A DNA stretch of 64,000 nucleotides, from positions 42,551 through 106,550 of the forward strand of contig NZ_JAIEME010000025.1 of NCBI RefSeq assembly GCF_019752415.1. The letters are read 5' to 3'. Position numbers and translations under genes: made by a program. The notes beneath the pieces are model-generated. The model had not been told where the DNA came from. It did not search any database and saw nothing but the letters and a program-made list of their open reading frames with translations. Origin of the DNA: Nitrosomonas sp. (GTDB lineage Bacteria; Pseudomonadota; Gammaproteobacteria; Burkholderiales; Nitrosomonadaceae). Position 1 is the stretch's first letter. Each line of letters starts with the position of its first letter. Shown piece after piece: positions 1 to 10,511 of this stretch.

Positions 1-256
1 ATTGATTTCTGTCTACTTTCTGTTCTGCCGCTGTTTTGGCACGATCACGCAAAGTCAGACTGCCATCTGCTTTAATGATCACTTCCAAAGGCGCTACTGG
101 TGTCGCTAAGGATTTACCAATTTGTGGTAACTCGATCTGTCCATGGTTAATCATCGGCGCTGTAATCATAAAAATAATTAACAGTACCAGCATCACATCA
201 ATGTACGGCACCACATTGATCTCATTCATTAATCGATGTTTGGCACGACGCGCCAT
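1..256 (-). CDS. tolR: TolR/ExbD-type biopolymer transport protein (partial, runs off left edge)
   Basis: Reverse translation gives MARRAKHRLMNEINVVPYIDVMLVLLIIFMITAPMINHGQIELPQIG, the ExbD/TolR N-terminus; lies just downstream of tolQ. Confidence 0.9.
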   Translation of the reverse strand, partial: MARRAKHRLMNEINVVPYIDVMLVLLIIFMITAPMINHGQIELPQIGKSLATPVAPLEVIIKADGSLTLRDRAKTAAEQKVDRNQ

Positions 257-275
257 AAAATCCCCTCAGTTCTTT

Positions 276-956
276 CTATTCGGCTGCTCGCCGTTGCAAC
301 ACATTGGACAATTCTTCCATAAAGCTCTCAAACCGCGTTGCCAGTTGATCCGTTCTGCTGGCGTAACGGTTATAAGCAACTACCGCCGGAATTGCCGCAA
401 ACAAACCCATCGCCGTTGCTATTAAGGCTTCCGCAATTCCGGGTGCAACATGTGCAATGGTTGCTTGCGTAACGCTGGATAAGCTGCGGAAAGAATTCAT
501 AATTCCCCAGACGGTGCCTAACAAACCAATATAGGGACTGACTGATCCAACGGTGGCCAAGAATGACAAGTGAGATTCCAAATAATCCATTTCCCGTTGA
601 TAGGTAGCGCGCATGGCTCTGCGGGTACTTTCCATCACTGCGTCAAGGTCAGATCCGACCGGATGCTTGTTAAACTCACCAAAACCGGCAGCAAATATTC
701 GCTCCAAACTGCCTGACTCATAACGTGAACTGATGATGCGTTGATGCAATGCATTCAAATCGACACCACGCCAGAAAATATCTTCGAATTCATCTGTTTT
801 CTTTATTTCATAGCGGATGACGAATAATTTACGAAAAATAAACCACCACGATGACAGTGAAATCAATACTAAAATCAACATCACCAGTTGCACCAGCAAA
901 CTGGCGCTACTGATCAGATGAAGAAATGACATGTCTTGTGTTACTGTTGTACTCAT
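276..956 (-). CDS. tolQ: TolQ proton channel protein (MotA/TolQ/ExbB family)
   Basis: ORF with GLLGTVWGIMNSF and APGIAEALIATAMGLFAAIPAVVAYN motifs; order ybgC-tolQ-tolR. Confidence 0.93.
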   Translation of the reverse strand: MSTTVTQDMSFLHLISSASLLVQLVMLILVLISLSSWWFIFRKLFVIRYEIKKTDEFEDIFWRGVDLNALHQRIISSRYESGSLERIFAAGFGEFNKHPVGSDLDAVMESTRRAMRATYQREMDYLESHLSFLATVGSVSPYIGLLGTVWGIMNSFRSLSSVTQATIAHVAPGIAEALIATAMGLFAAIPAVVAYNRYASRTDQLATRFESFMEELSNVLQRRAAE

Positions 957-1363
957 GCGAACTTCCCAATTTTCTCACGTAATGGCACAGGGATACTCAC
1001 TGGCTTGAGCTTTTCTGCGCCGACACACACCACATGAATCGTGGCACTCACTAGCTTGACATGGTTGCATAAAATTTCCTGAGATAACGTGATTCGACTT
1101 CTGCCTATCTCTGCAACTGCTACCGTCACATTCAATAAATCATCCAGTACCGCTGGCTTGAAATACTCGATTTCAAGCGAACGCACCATGAACAAGATCT
1201 TATGAATTTCAATCAATGAATTGACATTAAATTCCAACTCCCTGAGCCATTCATAGCGTGCCCGCTCCATAAAATTCAGGTATGTTGAATGATATACCAC
1301 GCCACCCGCATCAGTATCCTGATAATAGACACGAATAGGGAGTGAGAAGTTATTGTTTAACAT
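953..1363 (-). CDS. ybgC: Tol-Pal associated acyl-CoA thioesterase YbgC (4-hydroxybenzoyl-CoA thioesterase fold)
   Basis: VYYQDTDAGGVVYHSTYLNFMERARYEWLRELEF signature; overlaps tolQ by 4 nt. Confidence 0.93.
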   Translation of the reverse strand: MLNNNFSLPIRVYYQDTDAGGVVYHSTYLNFMERARYEWLRELEFNVNSLIEIHKILFMVRSLEIEYFKPAVLDDLLNVTVAVAEIGRSRITLSQEILCNHVKLVSATIHVVCVGAEKLKPVSIPVPLREKIGKFA

Positions 1364-1664
1364 TCCGAGCTGGGTACCTAAATTGTACTGATACTTTGCG
1401 TATCTTATTCAGATGGCTAACAGAATCTGAATCCTGTGCATTATTAACCTGCTCCAGCGTCATGTTATAACCACAAGTCAGCAGGTCAGTCTGATGTAAA
1501 ACCTGGATATTTATTCTAATAACAAACTCAGCCAATTCTCTTACGCCTTGCGTAAGCGATACAAATTATAAATTATAAACGTTGCCTGATTGAACTTTAT
1601 TGCAAAAAATTCTGTGTCGCACTTACTTAAAATTGAAGATGCACCAATTTCCGTTCAAATTTCT

Positions 1665-2552
1665 CTAAGCAGGAAAAACCCCGGTAGACAAATAACGATC
1701 GCCGCGGTCACAAACAATCAGCACAATCACCGCATTCTCAACTTGAGCGGATATCCTTAACGCAGCCGCCAAGGCCCCTCCTGATGAGATGCCTGCGAAA
1801 ATTCCTTCTTCTCTGGCCAGCCGTCGCGTCAGGTCTTCAGCTTCGTTTTGAGAAACGAACAACAGTTCATCAACCCGTTTCGGGTCATATATTTTAGGCA
1901 AATAAGCTGGGGACCATTTGCGAATGCCTGGAATTTGCGCTCCCTCTTCCGGCTGCACACCAATAATTTTAATCGTTGATTGTTGTTCTTTAAAGAATCT
2001 CGCACAACCCATGATCGTACCAGTAGTTCCCATACTACTGACAAAATGTGTAATCTTTCCTTGGGTATCCCGCCAGATTTCTGGTGCCGTACCTTCGTAA
2101 TGCGCCAAAGGATTATCCGGATTAGCAAATTGATTAAGAATTATTCCTTGTCCTTCATTCTGCATCTTCTCCGCTAAATCCCGCGCATGCTCCATACTTC
2201 CTGCTTTTGGAGTGAGTATAATTTTTGCGCCGTATGCGCTCATGGATTGCCGCCGTTCTATACTCAAATTCTCTGGCATGATCAATACCATGCGATAACC
2301 CATAATTGCGGCAGCCATTGCCAGCGCGATACCGGTATTACCACTGGTCGCTTCAATCAGCGTATCGCCCGGTTTAATTTCTCCACGTTGCTGTGCATGA
2401 GAAATCATCGACAACGCCGGCCGGTCTTTTACCGAGCCGGCCGGATTATTACCCTCGAGCTTGGCGAGTATGACATTACTGGTTGCTCCAGGCAGGTGCT
2501 TAAGTTTTACTAAGGGCGTATTACCAACAAAATTCTCAATCGTTTTATACAT
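1665..2552 (-). CDS. cysM: Cysteine synthase B (PLP-dependent)
   Basis: MYKTIENFVGNTPLVKL, GSVKDRPALSMI (PLP Lys) and TSGNTGIALA motifs; ATG at 2552 preferred over the ORF-track start at 2594. Confidence 0.92.
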   Translation of the reverse strand: MYKTIENFVGNTPLVKLKHLPGATSNVILAKLEGNNPAGSVKDRPALSMISHAQQRGEIKPGDTLIEATSGNTGIALAMAAAIMGYRMVLIMPENLSIERRQSMSAYGAKIILTPKAGSMEHARDLAEKMQNEGQGIILNQFANPDNPLAHYEGTAPEIWRDTQGKITHFVSSMGTTGTIMGCARFFKEQQSTIKIIGVQPEEGAQIPGIRKWSPAYLPKIYDPKRVDELLFVSQNEAEDLTRRLAREEGIFAGISSGGALAAALRISAQVENAVIVLIVCDRGDRYLSTGVFPA

Positions 2553-2627
2553 GAGCGCTAATCTTATATTAGATCGTTTGAGATTATCACACATGCGGCC
2601 TGCAATGAAACACTGCGCTCATCCAAA

Positions 2628-2670
2628 TAAAAACCCCCTCTGAATTTTCTTCAGAAGGGGTTTTTTAATC
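2628..2670. terminator. Rho-independent terminator between comEA-like and cysM genes
   Basis: aaccccctctgaattttcttcagaaggggttttttaa: GC hairpin followed by T-run. Confidence 0.75.
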
Positions 2671-2683
2671 TAAAACAAAAACA

Positions 2684-2971
2684 TTACTCCGGTTTAGATG
2701 GAGCCTCTGCGCTTTTCTCGCCTTCTACGGTAACCACATCACGCAGCTGTTTGACAGTTCCAGAGCCAATGCCACTGACCTTCTCCAAATCATCTATCGA
2801 AGCAAAGAGACCGACTTTCTCACGATACTCAATGATCGCTTTTGCTTTGGTAGGGCCAATCCCTTGCAGAGCTTCCAGCTCAGCTTGCGAAGCTGTATTG
2901 ATATTAACAGCTGCAAATGCAGTGCCGGTAAACAGGAACATCAGAGCCATTATAAGAAAAAATTTCTTCAT
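2684..2971 (-). CDS. ComEA-like helix-hairpin-helix DNA-binding protein, secreted
   Basis: Signal peptide MKKFFLIMALMFLFTGTAFA then VNINTASQAELEALQGIGPTKAKAIIEYRE (HhH). Start ATG 2971 preferred. Confidence 0.88.
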   Translation of the reverse strand: MKKFFLIMALMFLFTGTAFAAVNINTASQAELEALQGIGPTKAKAIIEYREKVGLFASIDDLEKVSGIGSGTVKQLRDVVTVEGEKSAEAPSKPE

Positions 2972-3191
2972 AGAATCTCCTTTATCAAGTACAAACACTG
3001 ATGCATGAAACAAAAAACGCTTCAGTTTTTGTGGGTTAGAAAATACCCGCATACATAACTCGAAACCGCTATGCACACCGGCAAAAGTGATAACGGATTC
3101 AGCAGGAATTAATTTAGCCGCACATGAATCATCTATATTTCAGATACTTGACTATACAGTCTGTGAAAAAATTGAATAGAGCCGGGGTTAA

Positions 3192-4844
3192 TCAAGCGTT
3201 ACGAAAGCGTGAGTGTTTAACGATCAGAATCGTAATCAGCGGCAATACAAATCCAATAATTGTGACGGTAATCAACAGATGCCCTAACTCGCTATAGTCT
3301 GCCGGAATAGTCACTTGACCTGAGGCAATATCTTTCACCTCACGTTTCACTTCATAAAACTGATTGAGATACTTGGTTCCCAGTTGCGAGGCGGACAAAG
3401 CCAAGTTCGTAAAGGATGCCATCACCGCAAAAAAAGTAGCTTTAAGTTTTTCCGGTGCAGAATTTGCAATCCAGGCCAACATCGGGATCATAGCAATCTG
3501 ACCCAGCGGTGATTCCAGTGCGGTATCAATCAGCACAATGAAACGCGCATCGACCACTCCCCCCGTTACTGACGCAGTCCACTCATGCAGACCAAAATAC
3601 ATGCCAATAATCGGCGCCGAAAGGAAAGTACCGACGACGGTAAGAAAGCCGATGATGTAAGCAATCGAGCGCTCGGCCATAAAGCGGCGGAAAATAAACA
3701 TGCCGAATAGTGTCAATACGGCGCCAACCAAAGACAATACGGCGAGAAACTGCTGATCAAAGCCCAATGTATCAATCATCCACCAAGTGGAACCGGCACC
3801 CGGTCCGGGAATCGCACGGAAAACGAATATCATCACGGCTGTACCGACCAGCACATTACGCGCATCCGGTTCAAGCTCTCCAGTCAATCGCCACATCAGA
3901 AATATCACGATTGCCATGGAAATAATAAATACGATTTCTTCTCCACCGGATATACGGCTCAGACCGACGCCCAATGACAAGATAGTAAAAACTAATCCCC
4001 CGCCCAGAATCCACCAGTTAATGGATGGTGGTTCTGAATGAAGACCCATTAATACACCCGCCTCCTGCCGGCTATGACCTTGCGCAAGAAAACGTTTCAT
4101 GTCACGCCGCTGCAACCAAGATGCGAAAACCACACCAAAAATTGAAACCAGCGGAATAATTAATGCCAATTGATAAACAAATAAATAGACAGCTTCTTTC
4201 TCAGCTTCTGGCAGCGTTCCAGCATCACGTAACAAAAAAACATTGGCGATGGATACCAGCACACCCCCGCCTATGATGGCGACACGCCCTAAGGTTTGCA
4301 TGGTGACATGCATTAATTTACGTTTATCCGGATCCAGCTTCTGACCATTCTCATCGACACGCGGCACTGCTTCAACGGTCATAGCATCTGCCACCACATC
4401 CTGTAAAACATAACCAATCGGTGCCAGTAAAGCCGATATCACAAACCAAGTTTCAACCGAAGCCATGTTTGCCATCGCTTCGGTATGTCCAAGTAATCCG
4501 ATCATGATCAGCAAGCTCAGCATGATCAAGCTGGCTCCTAAATACACCAGCAAACCTTTCCAACGCCACACCAGATCGACCAAATGACCTAAAGGCATCT
4601 TTAACGCCCACGGCAACATCATCCAGAATCCAAGCATGGCTAGAAATTCGGCGGAGAGTCCAAGCTTTTCCTTCACGTAGAAAGTGCCAACAATACCAGT
4701 CAGACCGGAAATGCCTGCAGCAACATATACCATCAGCGGCGGCAAATAAGACAGCCGCATTTCACGCCCTAATGCAAGAATATTAGCGCTAAACCATTGG
4801 GAAATGACGGATAAAAATCCGTTAGCTGGTAATAGATTCTTCAT
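3192..4844 (-). CDS. MFS / folate-biopterin (BT1)-like membrane transporter
   Basis: 550 aa, many TM segments, PLGHLVDLVWRWKG loop; BT1-like architecture judged by eye. Confidence 0.65.
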   Translation of the reverse strand: MKNLLPANGFLSVISQWFSANILALGREMRLSYLPPLMVYVAAGISGLTGIVGTFYVKEKLGLSAEFLAMLGFWMMLPWALKMPLGHLVDLVWRWKGLLVYLGASLIMLSLLIMIGLLGHTEAMANMASVETWFVISALLAPIGYVLQDVVADAMTVEAVPRVDENGQKLDPDKRKLMHVTMQTLGRVAIIGGGVLVSIANVFLLRDAGTLPEAEKEAVYLFVYQLALIIPLVSIFGVVFASWLQRRDMKRFLAQGHSRQEAGVLMGLHSEPPSINWWILGGGLVFTILSLGVGLSRISGGEEIVFIISMAIVIFLMWRLTGELEPDARNVLVGTAVMIFVFRAIPGPGAGSTWWMIDTLGFDQQFLAVLSLVGAVLTLFGMFIFRRFMAERSIAYIIGFLTVVGTFLSAPIIGMYFGLHEWTASVTGGVVDARFIVLIDTALESPLGQIAMIPMLAWIANSAPEKLKATFFAVMASFTNLALSASQLGTKYLNQFYEVKREVKDIASGQVTIPADYSELGHLLITVTIIGFVLPLITILIVKHSRFRNA

Positions 4845-4884
4845 AAATTTTAGTTTGCTTCAGATTTGATTTTCTTGAATACGA

Positions 4885-6030
4885 TTACTGTTGTTTAGGC
4901 CGTATACCTACTTTGACTTGGATTGTTTTTTCCTGCTTATTGCGGATCACAGTGACCGCAACCGTGTCGTTGGGTGATAACGCCGCAACCCGATTAAGCA
5001 TGTCTGATGAATTCTTCATCGGCTTACCTTCGACAGCTATGATGATATCGCCAGGTTTGATGCCCGCCTTGTCTGCCGGACCATCTCTGAGCACACTCGC
5101 CACCAAGGCTCCGATTGGATTATCTAGGCCAAAAGATTCTGCCAGGTCTTGTGTCATATCCTGCATACTGACACCCAACCAGCCTCGAGTCACGCTGCCA
5201 GACTGGATAATTTGTTCCATGACCTGTTTAGCCACATGAATAGGAATGGCGAAACCAATGCCCAGTGAACCACCGCTGCTGGAATAAATCGCCGTATTAA
5301 TACCGATCAAGTTTCCAGACGTATCGGTCAGCGCCCCTCCCGAATTACCCGGATTGATCGCCGCGTCGATTTGAATAAAATCTTCAAAAGTATTAATCCC
5401 AACTCGGCTCCGGCTCATTGCACTGACTATACCCATGGTAACACTTTGCCCGACGCCAAAGGGATTTCCTACTGCCAGCACCACATCACCGACCTTAACC
5501 TGTTGTGACTGGCCAAAAGTAATGGCAGGTAATTCTTTCAGTTTTATCTTCAGCACTGCCAGATCTGTTTCAGGATCTGAGCCGATAATGCTCGCTTTGG
5601 CTTTTCTACCGTCGACCAAGGCAATTTCAACTTCATCCGCAGCTTCCACCACATGATGATTGGTCAATATATAGCCATTAGGACTGACAATCACGCCGGA
5701 ACCCAGACTTGATGTACGGCGCGCTTTGGTTTCAGATTGTTCACCAAAGAATCTGCGAAACATGGGGTCATTCAGCAACGGATGAGAAGGTTCTTCTTTT
5801 ATTTCTTTACGGGTGAAAATGTTGACAACGGATGGCATAGCTATTTCGGCCGCCTTGGAATAACTGTCTGATCTTTCCGCATCAACGACAGGTGCGGCCT
5901 CTTTGACCGTCACGATTTCTCCCCGGGGTTTCCAGGGAAGCAATTCAGGCCGGAGCGTGGAGATCACAAAAAAAATAGCCAGCAATACCGCAGCCGTTTG
6001 TGCAAAAATCAACCAGAGTCTGTACATCAA
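4885..6030 (-). CDS. Do/DegS-like periplasmic serine protease (trypsin-like + PDZ)
   Basis: TNHHVV, DPETDLAVLKI and NPGNSGGAL triad motifs; C-terminal PDZ; single N-terminal TM. Confidence 0.92.
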   Translation of the reverse strand: MMYRLWLIFAQTAAVLLAIFFVISTLRPELLPWKPRGEIVTVKEAAPVVDAERSDSYSKAAEIAMPSVVNIFTRKEIKEEPSHPLLNDPMFRRFFGEQSETKARRTSSLGSGVIVSPNGYILTNHHVVEAADEVEIALVDGRKAKASIIGSDPETDLAVLKIKLKELPAITFGQSQQVKVGDVVLAVGNPFGVGQSVTMGIVSAMSRSRVGINTFEDFIQIDAAINPGNSGGALTDTSGNLIGINTAIYSSSGGSLGIGFAIPIHVAKQVMEQIIQSGSVTRGWLGVSMQDMTQDLAESFGLDNPIGALVASVLRDGPADKAGIKPGDIIIAVEGKPMKNSSDMLNRVAALSPNDTVAVTVIRNKQEKTIQVKVGIRPKQQ

Positions 6031-6100
6031 AGCGTGTCACTCCAAAATTAAAATTATTGCGGTACTATTGATAGTAGTATATGCGCGAAGGAGAAAATCA

Positions 6101-6847
6101 ATGCATAGAGATGAATTGGAAAATCATCTGAATCAATTACTGGATATACCCCGCTTCCATGATTATTGCCCAAATGGCTTGCAAGTGGAAGGGCGCAGCA
6201 ACATTCTTACCATGATTAGCGGCGTTACGGCTTCACTCGATCTTCTGCAAGCAGCCGCAGCAGCCAAGGCAGATGCCGTTCTCGTTCACCATGGCTATTT
6301 CTGGCGCGGAGAGGATACACGCATCACCGGCATGAAAGCCCGTCGCATTGCGTTGCTTATGCACCAACAAATGAATTTATTTGCCTATCATCTGCCGTTA
6401 GACGCGCATCCGCAGTTCGGCAACAATGCGCTATTAGGAAAGAAACTGGGATTTATCGAAACGGGTCATTTTGGCGATCAGGATATTGCTGTACAGGGAG
6501 AATTGGCCCAAGCTACAACCCTGAGTGCTTTGGGGGAGAAAATATCACGGACTTTGTTACGCAAACCGAAGATGATCGGTGATCCGGATAAAACTATCCG
6601 GCGCATCGCATGGTGCACCGGTGCCGCGCAAGGCTATTTTGAAGCAGCGATTCAGCAAGGTGTTGATGCCTACATCACCGGTGAAATCTCAGAGCAAAAT
6701 GTTCATGCCGCACGGGAATCCGGTGTCGCATTTATCGTTGCGGGACACCATGCAACTGAGCGTTATGGTGTCCAAGCATTGGGCGACCATCTTGCACAAA
6801 AATTCGGCATCCAGCATCAGTTTATTGATATTGAGAATCCAGTCTGA
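6101..6847 (+). CDS. Nif3-like dinuclear metal centre hexameric protein (YbgI family)
   Basis: MHRDELENHLNQLLDIPRFHDYCPNGLQVEG, LVHHGYFW, YITGEISEQNVHAARESG; ATG 6101 preceded by aaggag. Confidence 0.9.
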   Translation: MHRDELENHLNQLLDIPRFHDYCPNGLQVEGRSNILTMISGVTASLDLLQAAAAAKADAVLVHHGYFWRGEDTRITGMKARRIALLMHQQMNLFAYHLPLDAHPQFGNNALLGKKLGFIETGHFGDQDIAVQGELAQATTLSALGEKISRTLLRKPKMIGDPDKTIRRIAWCTGAAQGYFEAAIQQGVDAYITGEISEQNVHAARESGVAFIVAGHHATERYGVQALGDHLAQKFGIQHQFIDIENPV

Positions 6848-6910
6848 CAGGTCATAATCTGGCAATATTTCAATCAGAATATATAATAACGCGTTGAATG
6901 GCCGTTGCTA

Positions 6911-7021
6911 TCAATCTTTGTTTTCATCATCTTTCTTTTTTTTACCTGAAAACATGGTCCACCAGATAATAAAAGCTAATAATACCAATACCACAGCTGC
7001 TTCGACTGCAAGTAACCACAT
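6911..7021 (-). CDS. 36-aa single-pass membrane small ORF
   Basis: Manual translation: MWLLAVEAAVVLVLLAFIIWWTMFSGKKKKDDENKD*; hydrophobic TM plus basic/acidic tail; absent from ORF track (below length cutoff). Confidence 0.5.
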   Translation of the reverse strand: MWLLAVEAAVVLVLLAFIIWWTMFSGKKKKDDENKD

Positions 7022-7075
7022 AATTTAAGTTTGCTATATCATTAAAAATCAAGCCGTCACTTTAACCAATATTTG

Positions 7076-8275
7076 ATGAAAAACCAATTAAGTTTTATTG
7101 TAGCCGCTTCGTTCCTGTTGCTCGCCGCCTGCACGACAGGAACAATCAGTCCCACCCTGCCACCGAGTCAGCCGACCGAAACTGTAACACCACTGCCGGA
7201 GAAACCGCTGACAAAATCCATCCATAAACGCGCTCAATGGTCTGCGTTAACTGGTTGGGCGGATGATGATCTGTTCCCTGCATGGCAGGCTTTTTTGAAA
7301 AGTTGTACGGTTTTAAGCAAACAACCGGTCTGGAAAGAAAATTGCAAAGCGGCTATTTCACTGCAGAAACCCAATAACACAACACTGAGAAATTTTTTTG
7401 AAAGCTATTTCACGCCCTACCAGATTATCAATACCGATAACAGTGAAGAAGGATTAGTGACGGGCTACTACGAACCGCTGCTTAAAGGCAGCCGAAAACC
7501 CTCCAGCCGTTATCGCTACCCGATTTATGCTACACCCAATGAACTGCTAACCATAGATTTAGGCGCAGCATATCCGGAACTTAAAGATCTACGCCTGCGT
7601 GGCCGCCTGGATGGGCGCAAAATAGTCCCTTATTACAGCCGGGCAGAAATCATGACTAACCCGAAAATATTGAACGGTTATGAACTCTTGTGGGTAGAAG
7701 ACGAAGTGGAATTGTTTTTTCTGCACATCCAAGGTTCCGGTAGAATCGTTTTCGATAATGGAGAAATGATGAAAATAGGCTTTGCCGATCAGAACGGCCA
7801 CCCGTATAACTCCATTGGCAAGCTTCTGGTACAACGCGGCGAACTACCCCTGGAAAAAGCATCCATGCAAGGCATCAAGCAATGGGGGCAACAAAAACCG
7901 AGTAAGTTGCCTGCGTTGTTGCAACAAAACGCACGTTACGTATTTTTTCGTGAACTACCCGCCGATTTATCCGGCCCAATCGGCGCTCTGGGTGTGCCAT
8001 TAACAGCTGGGAGGAGCATCGCCATCGATCCGCTCTCAATCCCGCAAGGCGCACCGGTATTTCTGGCAACCACCTGGCCAAACACCAATAAGCCTTTGAA
8101 TAGACTCATGGTAGCCCAGGATGTCGGTAGCGCCATCAAAGGCGGAATTCGCGCGGATTTCTTCTGGGGATTTGGCCATGAAGCTGGCAATCAAGCGGGC
8201 AGAATGAAGCAATCTGGGAAAATGTGGGTGTTGATGCCTCGTAGTTATACGGCACCTGCATTGACGCGGCAATAG
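7076..8275 (+). CDS. mltA: Membrane-bound lytic murein transglycosylase A
   Basis: Lipoprotein signal (LLLAACTTG), GLVTGYYEPLLKGS, LFFLHIQGSGRI, VAQDVGSAIKGGIRADFFWG motifs of MltA/3D domain. Confidence 0.93.
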   Translation: MKNQLSFIVAASFLLLAACTTGTISPTLPPSQPTETVTPLPEKPLTKSIHKRAQWSALTGWADDDLFPAWQAFLKSCTVLSKQPVWKENCKAAISLQKPNNTTLRNFFESYFTPYQIINTDNSEEGLVTGYYEPLLKGSRKPSSRYRYPIYATPNELLTIDLGAAYPELKDLRLRGRLDGRKIVPYYSRAEIMTNPKILNGYELLWVEDEVELFFLHIQGSGRIVFDNGEMMKIGFADQNGHPYNSIGKLLVQRGELPLEKASMQGIKQWGQQKPSKLPALLQQNARYVFFRELPADLSGPIGALGVPLTAGRSIAIDPLSIPQGAPVFLATTWPNTNKPLNRLMVAQDVGSAIKGGIRADFFWGFGHEAGNQAGRMKQSGKMWVLMPRSYTAPALTRQ

Positions 8276-8276
8276 A

Positions 8277-8312
8277 AAAAGCTTGCTGAATTACTCCAGC
8301 AAGCTTTTTAGC
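8277..8312. terminator. Bidirectional-type terminator between mltA and dsbC
   Basis: aaaaagcttgctgaattactccagcaagcttttta: perfect stem with A/T flanks. Confidence 0.8.
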
Positions 8313-8329
8313 GTGATTACCTTGAAACT

Positions 8330-9052
8330 TTATTTGCTCTTACTTGCGCTTTCCAGTTTTTCCTCAATCGCTGCCGCCGGAATCATGCCGCCCACAATCG
8401 AACCATCTGCAAAAACTAATGTTGGCGTGCCGCTTACTTTATTCTCTTGACCAGACTTTACCAGTACGTCCAAAGGTGTTTCGCAATCTTTACTCGTCGG
8501 CGCAACACCCTTCAGCATAAAATCATCCCAAGCTTTTATTTTATCATCTGAGCACCAGATCTTTTTGGATAACTCCATCGATCCTTTGAGCACCGGATAC
8601 AGCAAGGTATAGATCGTAACATTCGTCACATTGAGCAATTCTTTTTCCAATTGCTTGCAGTACGGACAATTAGGATCGGTAAAAATCGCCACTCGGCGCT
8701 TGCCGTCACCCTTCACGATCTTGATCGCCGATTGCAACGGCAAAGAATCTAGCGGAACACGTCGAGCTGCCTTGATCTCCTGAATCCGTTCATTGGTCAT
8801 GCTCGTCCGGGTCTTGGTGTCGATCACATGACCAAAAAAGAAATAATCGGCTTTAGCATCAGTATAAAACACCTCATCGCCCACAACCACTTCATACAAC
8901 CCTAAATAAGGCGTTTTCTTCACGCTCTCAATTTTACTATCCTCAAAATGAGGCTGAATGGCCTTTCTTAAAGCTGCTTCATCAGCCCAGATTGCTTCAG
9001 AAAAAAAACCAAATACCAAGATTGAAATGAAAAGCTTCCAGCGCATAGTCAT
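8330..9052 (-). CDS. dsbC: Thiol:disulfide interchange protein DsbC
   Basis: FTDPNCPYCKQLEKEL (CPYC active site), SGTPTLVFADGSIVGG; signal peptide. Confidence 0.93.
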   Translation of the reverse strand: MTMRWKLFISILVFGFFSEAIWADEAALRKAIQPHFEDSKIESVKKTPYLGLYEVVVGDEVFYTDAKADYFFFGHVIDTKTRTSMTNERIQEIKAARRVPLDSLPLQSAIKIVKGDGKRRVAIFTDPNCPYCKQLEKELLNVTNVTIYTLLYPVLKGSMELSKKIWCSDDKIKAWDDFMLKGVAPTSKDCETPLDVLVKSGQENKVSGTPTLVFADGSIVGGMIPAAAIEEKLESASKSK

Positions 9053-9078
9053 GATGACTCCAGTTTTAAAAATGTAAT

Positions 9079-10248
9079 TTAATTCAAAGCGTTCTGCATT
9101 AGTTGATTCTTAATCAGCGGCAAGTGATTAGTTATCTCAAGGCCTAGATTCCGTAACCTGGCCAGTGTCGGATTGGAATTGTTGAATAATTTCTGCAAGC
9201 TATCGGTCACTAACTCTAAAGCCAATATGTCTTCCTTGCGCGCCAGCTCGTAACGCCGTAATAGCATAAAATCACCGCAATCTGTTTGCAATCCCCGTGC
9301 GCCGAGTACCGCGGCAAGTTCTCGCGTATCCCGCAAACCCAGGTTAACACCCTGACCGGCCAGCGGATGTATGCCATGCGCTGCGTCACCGATCAACACC
9401 AGTCTTGGCTTGACCAATTTCTCCACATGCACAAAATTTAACGGGAAACCCACTGGCGGTGTAATCAGTTGTAATGCCCCCAGCGTATGCGAAGCGGCCG
9501 CTTCCACCCGCCGGCAGAGATCTTCCGCCGGTAAATTGCGCAGTATCTCGGCCTGCTCTTCACTGGTTGACCAAACCATGGATACCCGCTTATCCGGTAA
9601 TGGCAGCAACGCCAACACGCCATCTCGCCTGAACCATTGATGCGCAATATGACGGTGCGACAATTCCGCGCTAAAATTTGCCACCACACCAATCTGGTTG
9701 TAGGCGTGTTGTTTCACATCGATTTCAGCTTGCCTGCGCACCCAGGAATTTACGCCATCCGCACCTACCACCAATGCAGCCTGAAGCTGACTGCCGTCTG
9801 CCAATTGCACATCGACATGCGACTCCTGCCAGACAATTGCAGTACATTTTGCTGGGCAAAATATTTGCATATTCTCGTTCGGGGATTTAAGCACTTCCCA
9901 AACGGCTGTTTGCAGCTGGCGATTTTCCGCGATAAACGCAAGCTCCGATATGCCAATCTCATACGCGCTAAAATTAATGTGCGCGCTATTGTCATCACCA
10001 AATACCGCCATCTCATAAACCGGTGCCACACGTTCAGCTTCCAAGCGCTGCCACACCCCCAATTCTCCCAGAAAAGCCGCACTCCCCGGGCTGATCGCAT
10101 AGACCCGGCTATCCCAACTCTCATCTCGCGGCAATGGCATAGGTTCATGCGGCTCTATCAGCGCTATTTTCAATCCGCTATCCTTCAGCGCAGCCACCAG
10201 GCTTGCTCCAACGAGTCCGCCACCAATCACTATCATATCGAATTTCAT
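9079..10248 (-). CDS. UbiH/UbiF/COQ6-family FAD-dependent ubiquinone biosynthesis hydroxylase
   Basis: MKFDMIVIGGGLVGASLVAAL (GxGxxG), DGVNSWVR, LIGDAAHGIHPLAGQGVNLGLRD. Internal ATG at 10248 preferred over 10365. Confidence 0.9.
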   Translation of the reverse strand: MKFDMIVIGGGLVGASLVAALKDSGLKIALIEPHEPMPLPRDESWDSRVYAISPGSAAFLGELGVWQRLEAERVAPVYEMAVFGDDNSAHINFSAYEIGISELAFIAENRQLQTAVWEVLKSPNENMQIFCPAKCTAIVWQESHVDVQLADGSQLQAALVVGADGVNSWVRRQAEIDVKQHAYNQIGVVANFSAELSHRHIAHQWFRRDGVLALLPLPDKRVSMVWSTSEEQAEILRNLPAEDLCRRVEAAASHTLGALQLITPPVGFPLNFVHVEKLVKPRLVLIGDAAHGIHPLAGQGVNLGLRDTRELAAVLGARGLQTDCGDFMLLRRYELARKEDILALELVTDSLQKLFNNSNPTLARLRNLGLEITNHLPLIKNQLMQNALN

Positions 10249-10511
10249 AAAACTGATTATACAACCGCTTTGCAACGGGCGGGTAACACAAACTGCATAC
10301 TCGCTGCGCACAGGATTTTGTTCATTAACTCGACGAATCCGATGCCCGTGCAACTTAGTCAACAAACTTTAATCCTAAACACTGAATTAAAGTGCAAACG
10401 AACTGGTCTCAATCCCATGAAAACACGCATAAACCCTTGTCAAGTCACATTTTTGAGCTTGACAAACTATCCTCTCAAAGGCAGAATGCCGCCTCTTGCG
10501 TCTATGCATAT

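Noticed and set aside
1350-1535. 61-aa ORF between ybgC and cysM
   Set aside because: No recognisable motif, no clear RBS, biased composition; likely intergenic.
1829-2128. Antisense/overlapping ORFs in cysM (also 1918..2100, 1980..2177, 2187..2513)
   Set aside because: Shadow ORFs of a strongly supported CDS; no family resemblance.
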